A stretch of 64,000 nt of DNA from CBDDFS01 sp965227255 (GCA_965227255.1 CBDDFS010000004.1:1-64000); one strand, 5' to 3'. Positions 26,825 to 35,929 are shown, counted from the stretch's first letter. The notes: a model not told the origin generated them from the sequence alone. Numbers and translations: made by a program.

Positions 26825-27505
26825 ATGTCAGATAAGACGAAACTGTGGTATTTGGAAAATTTCAATCTCTTTAAGGAGTTGAAGATGAATGAGTTAATGA
26901 CCCTCGAGAAACAGACCACTATGCGTACGGTAAAGAAAGGAGATTATATTTATTTCCCGGAAGATCCATCTACTCAGGTCTTTTTTCTCAAGGAAGGGAG
27001 AATTAAACTCGGCACTTATTCCGACGATGGTAAAGAAAGTATCCGTGCTGTTTTAAATCCGGGAGAGATCTTTGGAGAATTATCGCTCGTGGGCGAAGAA
27101 AAACGCAATGATTTTGCCCAGGCCATGGATAATGAGGTTCTGATTTGCGCTATGAGTATGAAAGATATGGAATTCATGATGGAGCAAAGCAATCACCTGA
27201 GCATTAAAGTCACCAAGCTCATAGGTTTAAGATTGCGGAAAACAGAGACCAAGCTAAACGATCTTCTTTTTAAGGACGCACGCCAGAGAATTATTGATTT
27301 CGTGAAGACCCTTGCCAAGGAAGAAGGCAAACAAATAGGGGATGAGATCATGGTCAAACATCCATTTACCCATCAGGATATAGCGAACCTTACAGCTTCT
27401 TCAAGACAAACGGTTACTACGGTGTTAAATGAGCTCCGTGATAAGGACCTTCTTTATATGGAACGTAAGAAGTTTCTGATCAGGGATCTATCCAAATTAA
27501 ATTAG
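26825..27505 (+). CDS. Crp/Fnr-family transcriptional regulator
   Basis: This 226-residue regulator has a cNMP-binding-like domain at about 15-125 (GDYIYFPEDPSTQVFFLKEG, LNPGEIFGELSLVGE) and a C-terminal winged helix-turn-helix (PFTHQDIANLTASSRQTVTTVLNELRDK). It differs clearly from the regulator at 23645 and lacks that protein's cysteine cluster. It has its own promoter after a terminator and is followed by a 68-residue thioredoxin-like gene whose ATG starts 1 base after its stop. The effector is unknown; a redox or sulfur-related role is inferred from neighbours. Confidence 0.9.
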   Translation: MSDKTKLWYLENFNLFKELKMNELMTLEKQTTMRTVKKGDYIYFPEDPSTQVFFLKEGRIKLGTYSDDGKESIRAVLNPGEIFGELSLVGEEKRNDFAQAMDNEVLICAMSMKDMEFMMEQSNHLSIKVTKLIGLRLRKTETKLNDLLFKDARQRIIDFVKTLAKEEGKQIGDEIMVKHPFTHQDIANLTASSRQTVTTVLNELRDKDLLYMERKKFLIRDLSKLN

Positions 27506-27506
27506 A

Positions 27507-27713
27507 ATGTCTGCATGCGTTTACATTTGTTATAATTGCCCATCCTGTGATCGGGTTGTTGAAAAACTCGAAGAAGAACACCCGGAAGTCAAAATTGTAA
27601 ACGTTCAGGCCGAAAGGCCAAATATTCCAAGGGTACAGATATTTCCTGCCCTCTATGTCGACCAAAAGCTTATTGCTTACGGAGACGATATTATAACCAA
27701 GCTGAGCGCCTGA
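27507..27713 (+). CDS. Small thioredoxin/glutaredoxin-like protein
   Basis: This 68-residue protein has a CPSC redox motif at residues 11-14, preceded by two more cysteines (Cys4, Cys8). A later IFPALYVD carries the cis-proline position of the thioredoxin fold. It is shorter than normal thioredoxins, similar to minimal redox-active disulfide proteins. The ATG begins one base after the Crp/Fnr stop, so translation is coupled. It may exchange thiols or persulfides linked to the sulfur module or act with the regulator (inference). Confidence 0.75.
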   Translation: MSACVYICYNCPSCDRVVEKLEEEHPEVKIVNVQAERPNIPRVQIFPALYVDQKLIAYGDDIITKLSA

Positions 27714-27734
27714 TAGTAGATATGATCTATGAAA

Positions 27735-27764
27735 CAAAAATCATTCCCTTTCCATGGGAATGAT
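27735..27764 (-). terminator. Terminator overlapping the end of the dioxygenase-like lipoprotein gene
   Basis: On the reverse strand a 9-bp stem (ATCATTCCC / GGGAATGAT, 7-base loop) is followed by TTTTTG. The stem includes the last codons and stop of the - strand gene. It ends the CHAT/dioxygenase-like transcript. Confidence 0.8.
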
Positions 27765-28472
27765 CAGTGTGTAATTGCCATTTTCATCTTTTTTGGCAAT
27801 GAGCTCACCCTCTTCGATTTCTTCGGATTGGAAATATGGTGAATCTGCAAAAACAAATTCACTGTTAAAATCATAAAATTTTTCTTTCCGCAGATTGAAA
27901 TGCATATGTTCCGCTTCAATCATGCCTTCATCATCTTCGTATGAACCAGGCCTGATCGTTTCAACAAGGAATTCACCATTCTCATTGCTTTTTAAATAGG
28001 CAAATAACCTAGGATTCCACTGTGATTTCTCTTCGAAATAAAGACCATTTTCATCGGTCTGAATTAATTCAATGCTCACATCAGGCAGAGCATCGCCCGA
28101 CTCACTGTCTATTATTAGACCCTTAATCTTAATACGCACACCCGGTTCATTTTCATGCACCATGACGGCTTCACTTTGATCACTATAGCGCTGTAAAATT
28201 CTTCTGACCTCCGGTCTGGTTTCAGGATTATCAATTAAAGGCCTGAAATAACTATTTCCGACTATTCCCATTTTATTTTGGTATCCTTTTTCAAAAGCCA
28301 TTACCAAAACTTTAAAGGCCGTGTCAGCTTTATTGTCTCCTGCAAGCTTACCGGCTATGATGAAGAGCTCTTCACTGGTGGGTATATGTTCATTCTTAGG
28401 CGGTTTTTCGCTCTTAAGTTCACAAGAATTGATAGAAACCAATAATACGACAACGAAGGCGAAATTTTTCAT
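27741..28472 (-). CDS. Lipoprotein with intradiol-dioxygenase-like domain
   Basis: This 243-residue lipoprotein has a signal ending in SINSC near residue 17. The C-terminal half, from about 130, resembles the beta-sandwich of intradiol ring-cleavage dioxygenases: GLIIDSESGDALPDVSIELI, then QTDENGLY, TIRPGSYED and AEHMHFNL. The two Tyr and two His that bind iron in protocatechuate 3,4-dioxygenase (in GRY, GPYPW and HIH contexts) each have a counterpart here. The N-terminal 100 residues are helical with no known domain (AFKVLVMAFEKGY resembles a TPR-like pair). Outer-membrane or periplasmic location suggests a role other than cytoplasmic catechol breakdown. It lies 51 bases downstream of the TPR-CHAT gene, likely in the same transcript. 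Confidence 0.65.
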   Translation of the reverse strand: MKNFAFVVVLLVSINSCELKSEKPPKNEHIPTSEELFIIAGKLAGDNKADTAFKVLVMAFEKGYQNKMGIVGNSYFRPLIDNPETRPEVRRILQRYSDQSEAVMVHENEPGVRIKIKGLIIDSESGDALPDVSIELIQTDENGLYFEEKSQWNPRLFAYLKSNENGEFLVETIRPGSYEDDEGMIEAEHMHFNLRKEKFYDFNSEFVFADSPYFQSEEIEEGELIAKKDENGNYTLIIPMERE

Positions 28473-28523
28473 AGAGAATAATTGATAGCGAAAACTAAAG
28501 ATACAATATTGATTGGTAACTAC

Positions 28524-31500
28524 CTATTCCACAAGGATAAAGGCTCCCCAAAAATAGGGCTGGCTATACTTTTCTTTCGTCTCAATTTGAGCTTTTCTGA
28601 AGGCCTCATGAACATCCTTGTCCTGTTCCCAGTTTGAATAGAATGAGATCATTAATTCCTTGGTAGCTATGTCATCCACGGCCCAGTTCGATGCAATTAC
28701 ATTATGTGCCCCGGCAGATAAAAATGCGCTCAACATTCCAAAGTATCCTTCATTATCATTGATCTTGGCATCACCTACGCTGGTCAGGCAAGCGCTTAAT
28801 ACAACCAGATCTGTTTCTTCCAAATTCAGATTAGATGCTTCAAAACCATTGAGAACTCCATCTTCGAACTCCTCCAGAAAAGGCACGTTGTCTTTCACAA
28901 GGTTGAGGGAATAAGCAGAACCAGCCATCATAATACCAGATCTTAATAGGGGTCTGGATATATTCATGGATCTGTTGAGTGTGGAGTTATCATTTTGAAG
29001 CTGAGGAAGGTCAAATTCAAAGAAACCATGGGTCGCTATGTGCAGAACACATGGTGATTGCAGTGATTTGATATTGGTTTCTGTAGCCTCTCTGTCGAGA
29101 TACACTTTGGGTTGGTAGCCTTTCGAAACTAAAATGTCATTGATGCTTTCTACTTCTTCTTTAGTACCCGGCAATTCAGAGATAAACATCAATTCTGCAT
29201 CAATTTGTCGGCCTGTGGTAGAAGACTGACTCGCCACATCAGTTGAGGCAATCAGGTCTGTTGCTTCTCCCAGGTAATAATTCGGATAGCCGAATAGATG
29301 AATCCTATCTATGCATGAAACCTTTTCATAAAGTCTGAGAGGATTTTTCTTTTCAAAGATGCGTGCGGTGCTTGTAACGTAGTGAACATCCCATTTGTCC
29401 ACAACATATTCATCGCTTCCAAAGATCTTAAGCGCATTGACATTGACGATGTTATAGATTCCGGATCTCGAAAGGAAAACCGTTGAATATCCATCGATCT
29501 GGTCGGCAATATCCTTCCAAAAAAGATGATAGGAATTTTCATCCGTCTTCTTGCTAAAAATGTTATCGAAGAACAAATCTGAGACCTCATTGTCGAGTCT
29601 TTCGCCGTCTTTGATCACGACGGATTTCATCTTATTTTCTCCTTTAGGATACACGATAAGAGCAACATAGTCGACATCCAGTTTGTCAGTGTTTTTTCCA
29701 TAATGTGGTACACGAATAATCTCAACAGCTACCTGGCCTTCATCTAAACTTTTCTCAATCATATCCAGATCTACTTTGCGATTTTCGTTGAGTCTGGAAA
29801 CCGAGGCGTATAGCTCTTTCTCTAAGCCTGTTGTCTTCCTTTCAATGGAGTCGATATTTACTTTGGCCATTTTGAGTTCATTTTTTGGCACCTGGTATAG
29901 TTTATTCAGATACTCCCGATTTGACTTCCATTCATTGTATTTTGAATTTAGCGAAGATTGGCCTGAATTCGCCATCAATTCTTTTTGATGTCGAGTGGAA
30001 ATGAGATTAATATTCTTGAACTGGATATTATAGTTGAACATTTGATTCCAAATTGATGGATCTGAGTCTGACGCTTCAAGAGCAAAAGAGTTATAGAGTG
30101 CATGATGCAGTCTCATCTTGTCATAAAAGGAGGTTTTTTCAGTGACGGACATGAACATGAAATCTTCTCTCAGAATTTCTGAATATGTGTCCATGGCCTG
30201 AGAATAAAGAGGTTTGGCAGTATTGTATTGTTTAAGTCTTCGTCTCGCTTCCCCTAAATTGATCAAAGTATTCAAATACAATTCATTCTTTTCATTCAGG
30301 TTTTTTCTAGCTTCTTCTAAGACAAATTCCAGTATATTTATACAAGGCTCAAGCATATCCGCTTCCATGTATGATATGCCGAGCTGATAGTTGATAGTCA
30401 GATAGTCCATACTCTTATCGTGTCCCAGATTTTCTAGGGTAGTCAATGATTCCCTCAAAAGATCGATTGAACCATTTGGATTGTTTTTCCTTCTGCTAAT
30501 CTCTGCCGTATTGTTCAGCAGCATGGCCCATTCATGATTATTATTGAGTCCCAACTCTCTGTACATCTCGTATAGCTCATTTTGAAGTGATTCAGCTTTG
30601 TCTATCTCATTGGATTGCAGATATAAAACCACAAGGTTTTGCGCATAGGTTGTGAAAGCATATGGATCTGAACTCTTCTCTACTCTTGTTTTTTCTACTA
30701 AATCTTCCAGTGTTGTTCTGGCCGAATTCAAATTGCCATAATTCATGTATAAGACAGCCAGGTTATTTCGAGTTCGATTGTATGACTGAGACCTTGAGCC
30801 GGCAACTTCCAATTTAATGTCGAGGCTGGTTCGGTACATTTCTTCACTTTTAATATAATCACCCAAGTGATTCTCTGTGTAGGCCAGATCATTCAAACTT
30901 CGAGCATATTCCATGCTTTTCTCTCCAAAAACATTTTTGTTGATCTCAAGGCTTTCAAGGATCAATTCCTTTGCTTCGTCATATCGACCCATTTCCCCAT
31001 ACAAATTGGCAAGATTCTGAACACCTGTGGCATAACTGGGAGATTCCTTGCCATCTGTTTTTGCATAGAGTTTATTTGCTGAACCGTAGTATTCTTCTGC
31101 ATCCAGATAATTGCCCATACTATGATAGAGATTTGCCAGGTTGTTCAAAATAGATGCGAATTCTACAGATTTTGACATGCCTTTTGCCTCAAAGATTCTT
31201 CTGCATTCTTTCAGATTTTTTTCCGCCTGTATATAGTTTGCAAGATTGGTCTGTACCAGTCCCAGTTTGTTTAATTCATAAGCCAGATCTACACTCCCAG
31301 GTTTCTTTTTTCGCTGAGCGTTAACCGTATTTATAAATACTTGTTCGGCTTTAAGATTTTCACCATTCATGTAATAGAGGGATCCAAGATCGCTATAGGA
31401 CAAAAGGTAATTCTCATCACTTTCACCCAGCAATTCTTTTTTCAAAATACAGGCGTCTTCTACGTGCTGAATTCCTTCTTCATATTGATAATTGTAATAT

Positions 31501-31721
31501 TTATAAATACCCAGATCACCCAAGAGATCGGCGTATTCTACTGACTTCTTTCCGACCTCTATCTCAGCCAGCAAAAGAGCGTCACCGGCCCAGGTAGCCG
31601 CATTCTGAAAATCATAGCTATTGAATGCTTCTTCAGCCTTTTCTTTCATTTTTAGGTATCCCTGTGAAAATGAAGAAAATGCAATGGAAAAAAGGACAAA
31701 AAAGGTAAACAGTCTATGCAT
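28524..31721 (-). CDS. Secreted TPR-repeat protein with CHAT (caspase-like) protease domain
   Basis: The best start is ATG 31721 (MHRLFTFFVLFSIAFSSFSQ, a signal peptide), giving 1065 residues; a TTG five codons upstream is possible. About 12 tetratricopeptide repeats of the kinesin-light-chain type fill residues 30-500 (SLNDLAYTENHLGDYIKSEEMY is typical). A linker follows and then a CHAT domain at about 690-1065 with the catalytic pair HIATHGFF (His) and LSACLT (Cys), ending SQPYFWGAFILV. CHAT proteases elsewhere act as caspase/separase-like effectors. An exported version points to extracytoplasmic proteolysis; the target is unknown. It forms a likely transcript with the dioxygenase-like lipoprotein. 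Confidence 0.88.
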   Translation of the reverse strand: MHRLFTFFVLFSIAFSSFSQGYLKMKEKAEEAFNSYDFQNAATWAGDALLLAEIEVGKKSVEYADLLGDLGIYKYYNYQYEEGIQHVEDACILKKELLGESDENYLLSYSDLGSLYYMNGENLKAEQVFINTVNAQRKKKPGSVDLAYELNKLGLVQTNLANYIQAEKNLKECRRIFEAKGMSKSVEFASILNNLANLYHSMGNYLDAEEYYGSANKLYAKTDGKESPSYATGVQNLANLYGEMGRYDEAKELILESLEINKNVFGEKSMEYARSLNDLAYTENHLGDYIKSEEMYRTSLDIKLEVAGSRSQSYNRTRNNLAVLYMNYGNLNSARTTLEDLVEKTRVEKSSDPYAFTTYAQNLVVLYLQSNEIDKAESLQNELYEMYRELGLNNNHEWAMLLNNTAEISRRKNNPNGSIDLLRESLTTLENLGHDKSMDYLTINYQLGISYMEADMLEPCINILEFVLEEARKNLNEKNELYLNTLINLGEARRRLKQYNTAKPLYSQAMDTYSEILREDFMFMSVTEKTSFYDKMRLHHALYNSFALEASDSDPSIWNQMFNYNIQFKNINLISTRHQKELMANSGQSSLNSKYNEWKSNREYLNKLYQVPKNELKMAKVNIDSIERKTTGLEKELYASVSRLNENRKVDLDMIEKSLDEGQVAVEIIRVPHYGKNTDKLDVDYVALIVYPKGENKMKSVVIKDGERLDNEVSDLFFDNIFSKKTDENSYHLFWKDIADQIDGYSTVFLSRSGIYNIVNVNALKIFGSDEYVVDKWDVHYVTSTARIFEKKNPLRLYEKVSCIDRIHLFGYPNYYLGEATDLIASTDVASQSSTTGRQIDAELMFISELPGTKEEVESINDILVSKGYQPKVYLDREATETNIKSLQSPCVLHIATHGFFEFDLPQLQNDNSTLNRSMNISRPLLRSGIMMAGSAYSLNLVKDNVPFLEEFEDGVLNGFEASNLNLEETDLVVLSACLTSVGDAKINDNEGYFGMLSAFLSAGAHNVIASNWAVDDIATKELMISFYSNWEQDKDVHEAFRKAQIETKEKYSQPYFWGAFILVE

Positions 31722-31906
31722 AAAGGCAATATACAACTCTTGGATGTCTAATTGAAATGAATCTAAATAAAGATCAAAATGGACTGAGCTATTTTTTTTT
31801 TACAAGGCATTTTTTATTTTTAGCCAAGCCGCTGAATTTTATCACCATAGCCCTCAACATAGAATCAGCGTCATTTCGAGTTTAATTTTTTTAGGTTGAC
31901 TTAGAC

Positions 31907-32281
31907 ATGACAAGAACACTAAATATTGGAATCATTCATGGATTCCTGATCCTACTATTATCTTCCGGACTATTTGCTCAGAAGAAACCTCATTTGAGCG
32001 ATAAGGAAACTGTAATTGAATATGCTTATCTGGAACTGGATGAGTCTATGAAAAACGGTGACTTTTTTGAATGGGGACAAGAAACCGGTGTTAAAGGGGA
32101 ATTCACTTTTGACATTACCATACGGGACAAAGGCGAGGTAGCCACTGTCTTTGCCGTTGACCGGAAGGGTGAAGTAAAGGATCAAAATGATCTGAAAGAT
32201 TTCTTGAAAGACTATCGTTTCAACTTTAAAATGCCGAAAACCAAGAGTTACAAATTTCAATACACATTTCAATTCCAATAA
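31907..32281 (+). CDS. Small secreted protein of unknown function
   Basis: This 124-residue protein has a signal peptide (HGFLILLLSSGLFAQ) and a mature part of about 100 residues with alternating charged beta-strand-like segments (GEFTFDITIRDKGEVATVFAV). No family was recognised. The segment resembles the TonB-C-like or conserved lipoprotein folds found in Bacteroidota only loosely. It is followed 15 bases later by a PQQ-like propeller gene and then the PorE-like gene, so it is probably the first of a three-gene envelope operon. Confidence 0.65.
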   Translation: MTRTLNIGIIHGFLILLLSSGLFAQKKPHLSDKETVIEYAYLELDESMKNGDFFEWGQETGVKGEFTFDITIRDKGEVATVFAVDRKGEVKDQNDLKDFLKDYRFNFKMPKTKSYKFQYTFQFQ

Positions 32282-32296
32282 CAAAACAACACTACT

Positions 32297-33928
32297 ATGA
32301 AGAAGATAATTATCACCTTAATTACAGGCGTAATCCTGATGCCGGCCTTCGGACAGGAAGAGATGCCGAATGTTTATACAGTCGATCTGGAGCACAAAGC
32401 TGAAATAGTTGGTACCGGACTGGAAGGAGAATACAGCTATGCCGCAGATCGGAAGGTTATGACTGTATTTAAAACCGACGATGGAAGTATTGTCTGGTCT
32501 AAACCCTTCAAGGAAATTGCTCCTGAATTAAAGAAGATTGATGAACTTATCCCATTTTGGGAATCTAAAACCGTATTCCTTTTTGAAAAGAAAGGGGGAA
32601 AAGATCAGATTGCAGTAATTGACCTTAAAACGGGTGAGCATATGTGGGGGACAGAGAAGTACTCTAATGTATACGAAGACAATGTGGTTTACATTCCTGA
32701 AGAGGAGGGATTCGCCATTTCTCTTAAAAAATCCCTTGTTTTTATCAAAACCAAAACCGGAGAAGAAATCTGGGAAACTGACAAATTTAAAGGTGTTGTT
32801 GGAAGATATGTCTACGAAGGTGGCAAAATGACGACCGTGAATTTTGTTCCCAGTGGATTGGGCCATTTGTTTACAGGCTTCAAAAATCAGATCGCACAGA
32901 TCAATTTAAGCAATGGCGAGATCATTTGGGAAGCTACCTATATCGGAAGAGCTCAGAGAAAGGTGATCACCGGAGAGTTCATTTTTGATATGACGAAGGA
33001 GGATGATAAGATCATTCTTTATCTGAATGGAATTCAGACCTATGATTATAAAACAGGGGCGAAACTGTGGGCAGCTGCATACAATGAGACCCCTGAGGTT
33101 GTTAAACCACCGAAGGACGCAAAGAAATTTGGTGTTTATGAAGCTGTCGCAGATCCTATTATTGACGGTAACGATGTTTATGTTCTTGAGACAACAGATA
33201 AGAAGAATCAGATTGTAAAGAAGTATGATTTCAATTCAGGAAAACTTCTTTGGTCATCCCCTGAAATAGAAAAAGCCCGAGCTATTCCAAATATGAAACT
33301 CGTAGATGATGTCATCGTTCTTCAGATTGGTGGAATCGTAGAATGCCAGGCTTATATAGTGTCGAAAGATTCTGAAGGAAATGTTACAAAAGAATGGAAG
33401 GTTTGGTACCCCAATGTAAAACCAATGGGTCTGCAGGGATTTAGTGCCAAGGATGGATCTTCACTGTGGTCTTCTGAAAAATTCAAAAAAGGAATTACCA
33501 ATATTCACTCTGATTCTAAGTTTGTTTACGCTTGCTCAGGAAAAGCCTTGTATTCAATGGATTATAAAACAGGAGCAGAGAATTATGAGATGGATGTGAA
33601 AGGAGATGGTGTAGGGCTTGCAGCGGGTATTATGGATTATAAAGATATGTTGATCGTAGTTGGGCAGAAAGGACTGGCCTCTCATAAAAAGATTGATGGT
33701 TCTTTGGTTCATTCAAATAAGTATAAGGCATCAACATTCCAAAGAAGAATCGGAAACATTGCGTTGATGAAGACGGAGAAGGCCGACATCGCTGCTTTCG
33801 ACCTCGATAATAACATGAGTTATCTTGAATTCAATGCGAAGAAAGATGCTCAATCGGAGCTTTCAAGCGATGGGGATTATGTTTATGTCTATCAAAAGAA
33901 GAATGTCTTCAAGCTAAAGACACACTAG
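32297..33928 (+). CDS. Periplasmic PQQ-like beta-propeller protein
   Basis: This 543-residue protein has a signal peptide (MKKIIITLITGVILMPAFGQ). Repeated PQQ/BamB-type blades are recognisable by their Trp motif: DGSIVWSKPF, TGEEIWETDKF, NGEIIWEATY, TGAKLWAAAY, SGKLLWSSP, DGSSLWSSEKF. Spacing is about 45-60 residues. It probably serves as a scaffold or binding protein in the periplasm; PQQ-dependent dehydrogenase catalytic residues were not recognised. It sits between a small secreted protein and a PorE-like OmpA protein. Confidence 0.8.
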   Translation: MKKIIITLITGVILMPAFGQEEMPNVYTVDLEHKAEIVGTGLEGEYSYAADRKVMTVFKTDDGSIVWSKPFKEIAPELKKIDELIPFWESKTVFLFEKKGGKDQIAVIDLKTGEHMWGTEKYSNVYEDNVVYIPEEEGFAISLKKSLVFIKTKTGEEIWETDKFKGVVGRYVYEGGKMTTVNFVPSGLGHLFTGFKNQIAQINLSNGEIIWEATYIGRAQRKVITGEFIFDMTKEDDKIILYLNGIQTYDYKTGAKLWAAAYNETPEVVKPPKDAKKFGVYEAVADPIIDGNDVYVLETTDKKNQIVKKYDFNSGKLLWSSPEIEKARAIPNMKLVDDVIVLQIGGIVECQAYIVSKDSEGNVTKEWKVWYPNVKPMGLQGFSAKDGSSLWSSEKFKKGITNIHSDSKFVYACSGKALYSMDYKTGAENYEMDVKGDGVGLAAGIMDYKDMLIVVGQKGLASHKKIDGSLVHSNKYKASTFQRRIGNIALMKTEKADIAAFDLDNNMSYLEFNAKKDAQSELSSDGDYVYVYQKKNVFKLKTH

Positions 33929-33968
33929 TCAACGATCCACATATCATTTATGAACTAAATTCTTTGTT

Positions 33969-35891
33969 ATGAAAAGAACGGTTCTCTTATTGGCCATGGT
34001 TTTGTCATGTACATTGATCTTTGGTCAGGCCCAAATGGCCAAATACTATTACACAGAAGGAAAAGCATATTATGATGATGGCGAATACGAAGCGGCCATA
34101 GATTACTTCAAAAAGGCCATGGAAAAGGACGAGTCCTATACAGATGCCCTTTATTATCTGGGTTTGGCTCATAAATACAGCGGAAATGATGCCGATGCAA
34201 TTGAGGTATTCGACAAGCTGGAAAGTGTAAATCCCGATTATTGGGGATGGTTTTATTACGAAAGAGGAAAGGCCCATGAAAACCTCGAGCAATGGGACGA
34301 TGCAAAGGCTTCTTACGGCAAGTTCGTGAATCGTTATGATCCTTCTCCTTCGAATATGTATTATTTCCATCAGGCCTATTATAGAACGAAGTATTCTGAG
34401 CTATCTCCTGAAGTACGGGCTCGACCCAAGAAAATGAAAGAGCCTGTTAATCTTGGGCCTACTGTCAACAGTATTTCCTGGGACATGATGCCTCAGGTCA
34501 ACCCAACAGGTGATCGTCTTTACTTCACTTCACAGAGGAAGGGAGGACTCGATGATAAACAGGATGAAGCAAACAACTGGGGTGATGATATTTGGTATTC
34601 TGAGAAAGATGCAAGTGGAAACTGGGGTCCGCCAGTCTTGCTTCCTGAGCCTATAAACACATACAACAACGATGGTACTTCTACATTCACCGCAGATGGT
34701 CAGACCATGATCTATGTGAAATGTGGCGAAAATGATGGGATTGGAAGTTGTGACCTTTATCAAGCAACATTGGAGGGGAAGGAATGGACCAATCCTGTGA
34801 ATCTGGGTAATGTGGTGAATTCCGACGACTGGGATTCTCAACCCACTCTATCCTCAGATGGTAATACCCTGATTTTTACTTCAACCAGAGACTATGGCTA
34901 TGGGAACGAAGACCTATATATTTCCAGAAGGAATGAATTTGGAGAATGGGGTATTCCTGTGAATATGGGGGAGAAGATCAATACTCCTTTTCAGGACAAG
35001 AGTCCATACCTGGCGCCTGATGGGAAGTCACTTTACTTTGCGTCCGATGGTCACCCTGGTTTTGGTGACTTCGACCTATTTCTAAGTGTTTACGAAGATG
35101 GAGAATGGTCAACTCCGAAGAATTTAGGCGCTCCGTTGAATTCTTCAGGTGAGGACACCTATTTCACTATTTCCGCTTCTGGCGAAGAAGCATTTTTCGC
35201 TTCTACACGTGGGAAGGAGGATGCTGATCTCTACAAAATTGAAGTGCCGGAAGAATTGCGACCCAAGCCAAGTGTGGTGGTCAAAGGTATTGTAACCGAC
35301 GCCAAAACCGGAAATATAACCGAAGCATGGGTTTTGGTTGAAGACATTCATTCAGGTGAATTGATTGCTACAGCGAAGAGTAATTCAGCAACAGGACAAT
35401 ATTTGGTTGTATTACCATCTGGAAGAGACTATTCTGTTTCGGCCAACAAAGAAGGTTACTTTTTCTATTCCAATAAGTTCGATGTACCCGATGATGCCAT
35501 GTATCAGGAGATCACGAAGGATATTGAGTTAAAACCGATTGAGGTAGGGACCAAGGTTGTATTGAACAACATCTTTTTTGAAACAGGAAAAGCTACACTT
35601 ACAGAGGAATCATACATTGAGCTTAGTAAGGCCGTTGAATTGATGAAGGCCAATTCTAAGATGAAGATTGAAGTAGGAGGGCACACGGATAATGTAGGCG
35701 CTGATGATGCCAACATGACGCTCTCTCATGAAAGAGCCAAATCCGTCCGAAACTTCATGGTGAAATCCGGGATAACCTCCGAACGAATTCAAGCCAAGGG
35801 ATATGGTGAGACTGAACCTATTGCCGACAACGAAACAGAAGAGGGTAGAGCAGCAAATCGAAGAACGGAGTTTGTGATACTTGAAAACTAA
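33969..35891 (+). CDS. PorE-like envelope protein: TPR, PD40 propeller, CRD and OmpA domain
   Basis: This 640-residue protein has a signal peptide (LLLAMVLSCTLIFGQAQ), TPR repeats at about 25-110 (YDDGEYEAAIDYFKKAME), and a WD40-like PD40 propeller at about 155-420 (PTLSSDGNTLIFTSTRDYG, YLAPDGKSLYFASDG). A carboxypeptidase-regulatory-like domain follows at about 435-520, then an OmpA_C peptidoglycan-binding domain at about 525-640 (IEVGGHTDNVG, SHERAKSVRNFM, GYGETEPIADN, NRRTEFVI). This order is the same as in PorE, which links the T9SS to peptidoglycan. Bacteroidota carry several paralogues, so true PorE identity is not proven. Confidence 0.85.
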   Translation: MKRTVLLLAMVLSCTLIFGQAQMAKYYYTEGKAYYDDGEYEAAIDYFKKAMEKDESYTDALYYLGLAHKYSGNDADAIEVFDKLESVNPDYWGWFYYERGKAHENLEQWDDAKASYGKFVNRYDPSPSNMYYFHQAYYRTKYSELSPEVRARPKKMKEPVNLGPTVNSISWDMMPQVNPTGDRLYFTSQRKGGLDDKQDEANNWGDDIWYSEKDASGNWGPPVLLPEPINTYNNDGTSTFTADGQTMIYVKCGENDGIGSCDLYQATLEGKEWTNPVNLGNVVNSDDWDSQPTLSSDGNTLIFTSTRDYGYGNEDLYISRRNEFGEWGIPVNMGEKINTPFQDKSPYLAPDGKSLYFASDGHPGFGDFDLFLSVYEDGEWSTPKNLGAPLNSSGEDTYFTISASGEEAFFASTRGKEDADLYKIEVPEELRPKPSVVVKGIVTDAKTGNITEAWVLVEDIHSGELIATAKSNSATGQYLVVLPSGRDYSVSANKEGYFFYSNKFDVPDDAMYQEITKDIELKPIEVGTKVVLNNIFFETGKATLTEESYIELSKAVELMKANSKMKIEVGGHTDNVGADDANMTLSHERAKSVRNFMVKSGITSERIQAKGYGETEPIADNETEEGRAANRRTEFVILEN

Positions 35892-35897
35892 GTTGAA

Positions 35898-35929
35898 GAT
35901 CTATGATCTATGAGCTATGATCTTTGATC
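35898..35929. repeat. 7-bp tandem repeat, GATCTAT type
   Basis: Four heptamers in a row (GATCTAT, GATCTAT, GAGCTAT, GATCTTT) plus a partial fifth (GATC) lie between two convergent gene ends. Two other intergenic heptamer arrays exist at 38076 and 47657. Confidence 0.8.

Noticed and set aside
28524..31721. CHAT protein as part of a CRISPR-linked (Craspase-like) or other phage-defence system
   Set aside because: It has a signal peptide and no CRISPR array, cas gene or other defence gene is nearby.
31790..31830. Two T-runs upstream of the small secreted protein gene, considered as a terminator
   Set aside because: No GC-rich stem precedes either run.
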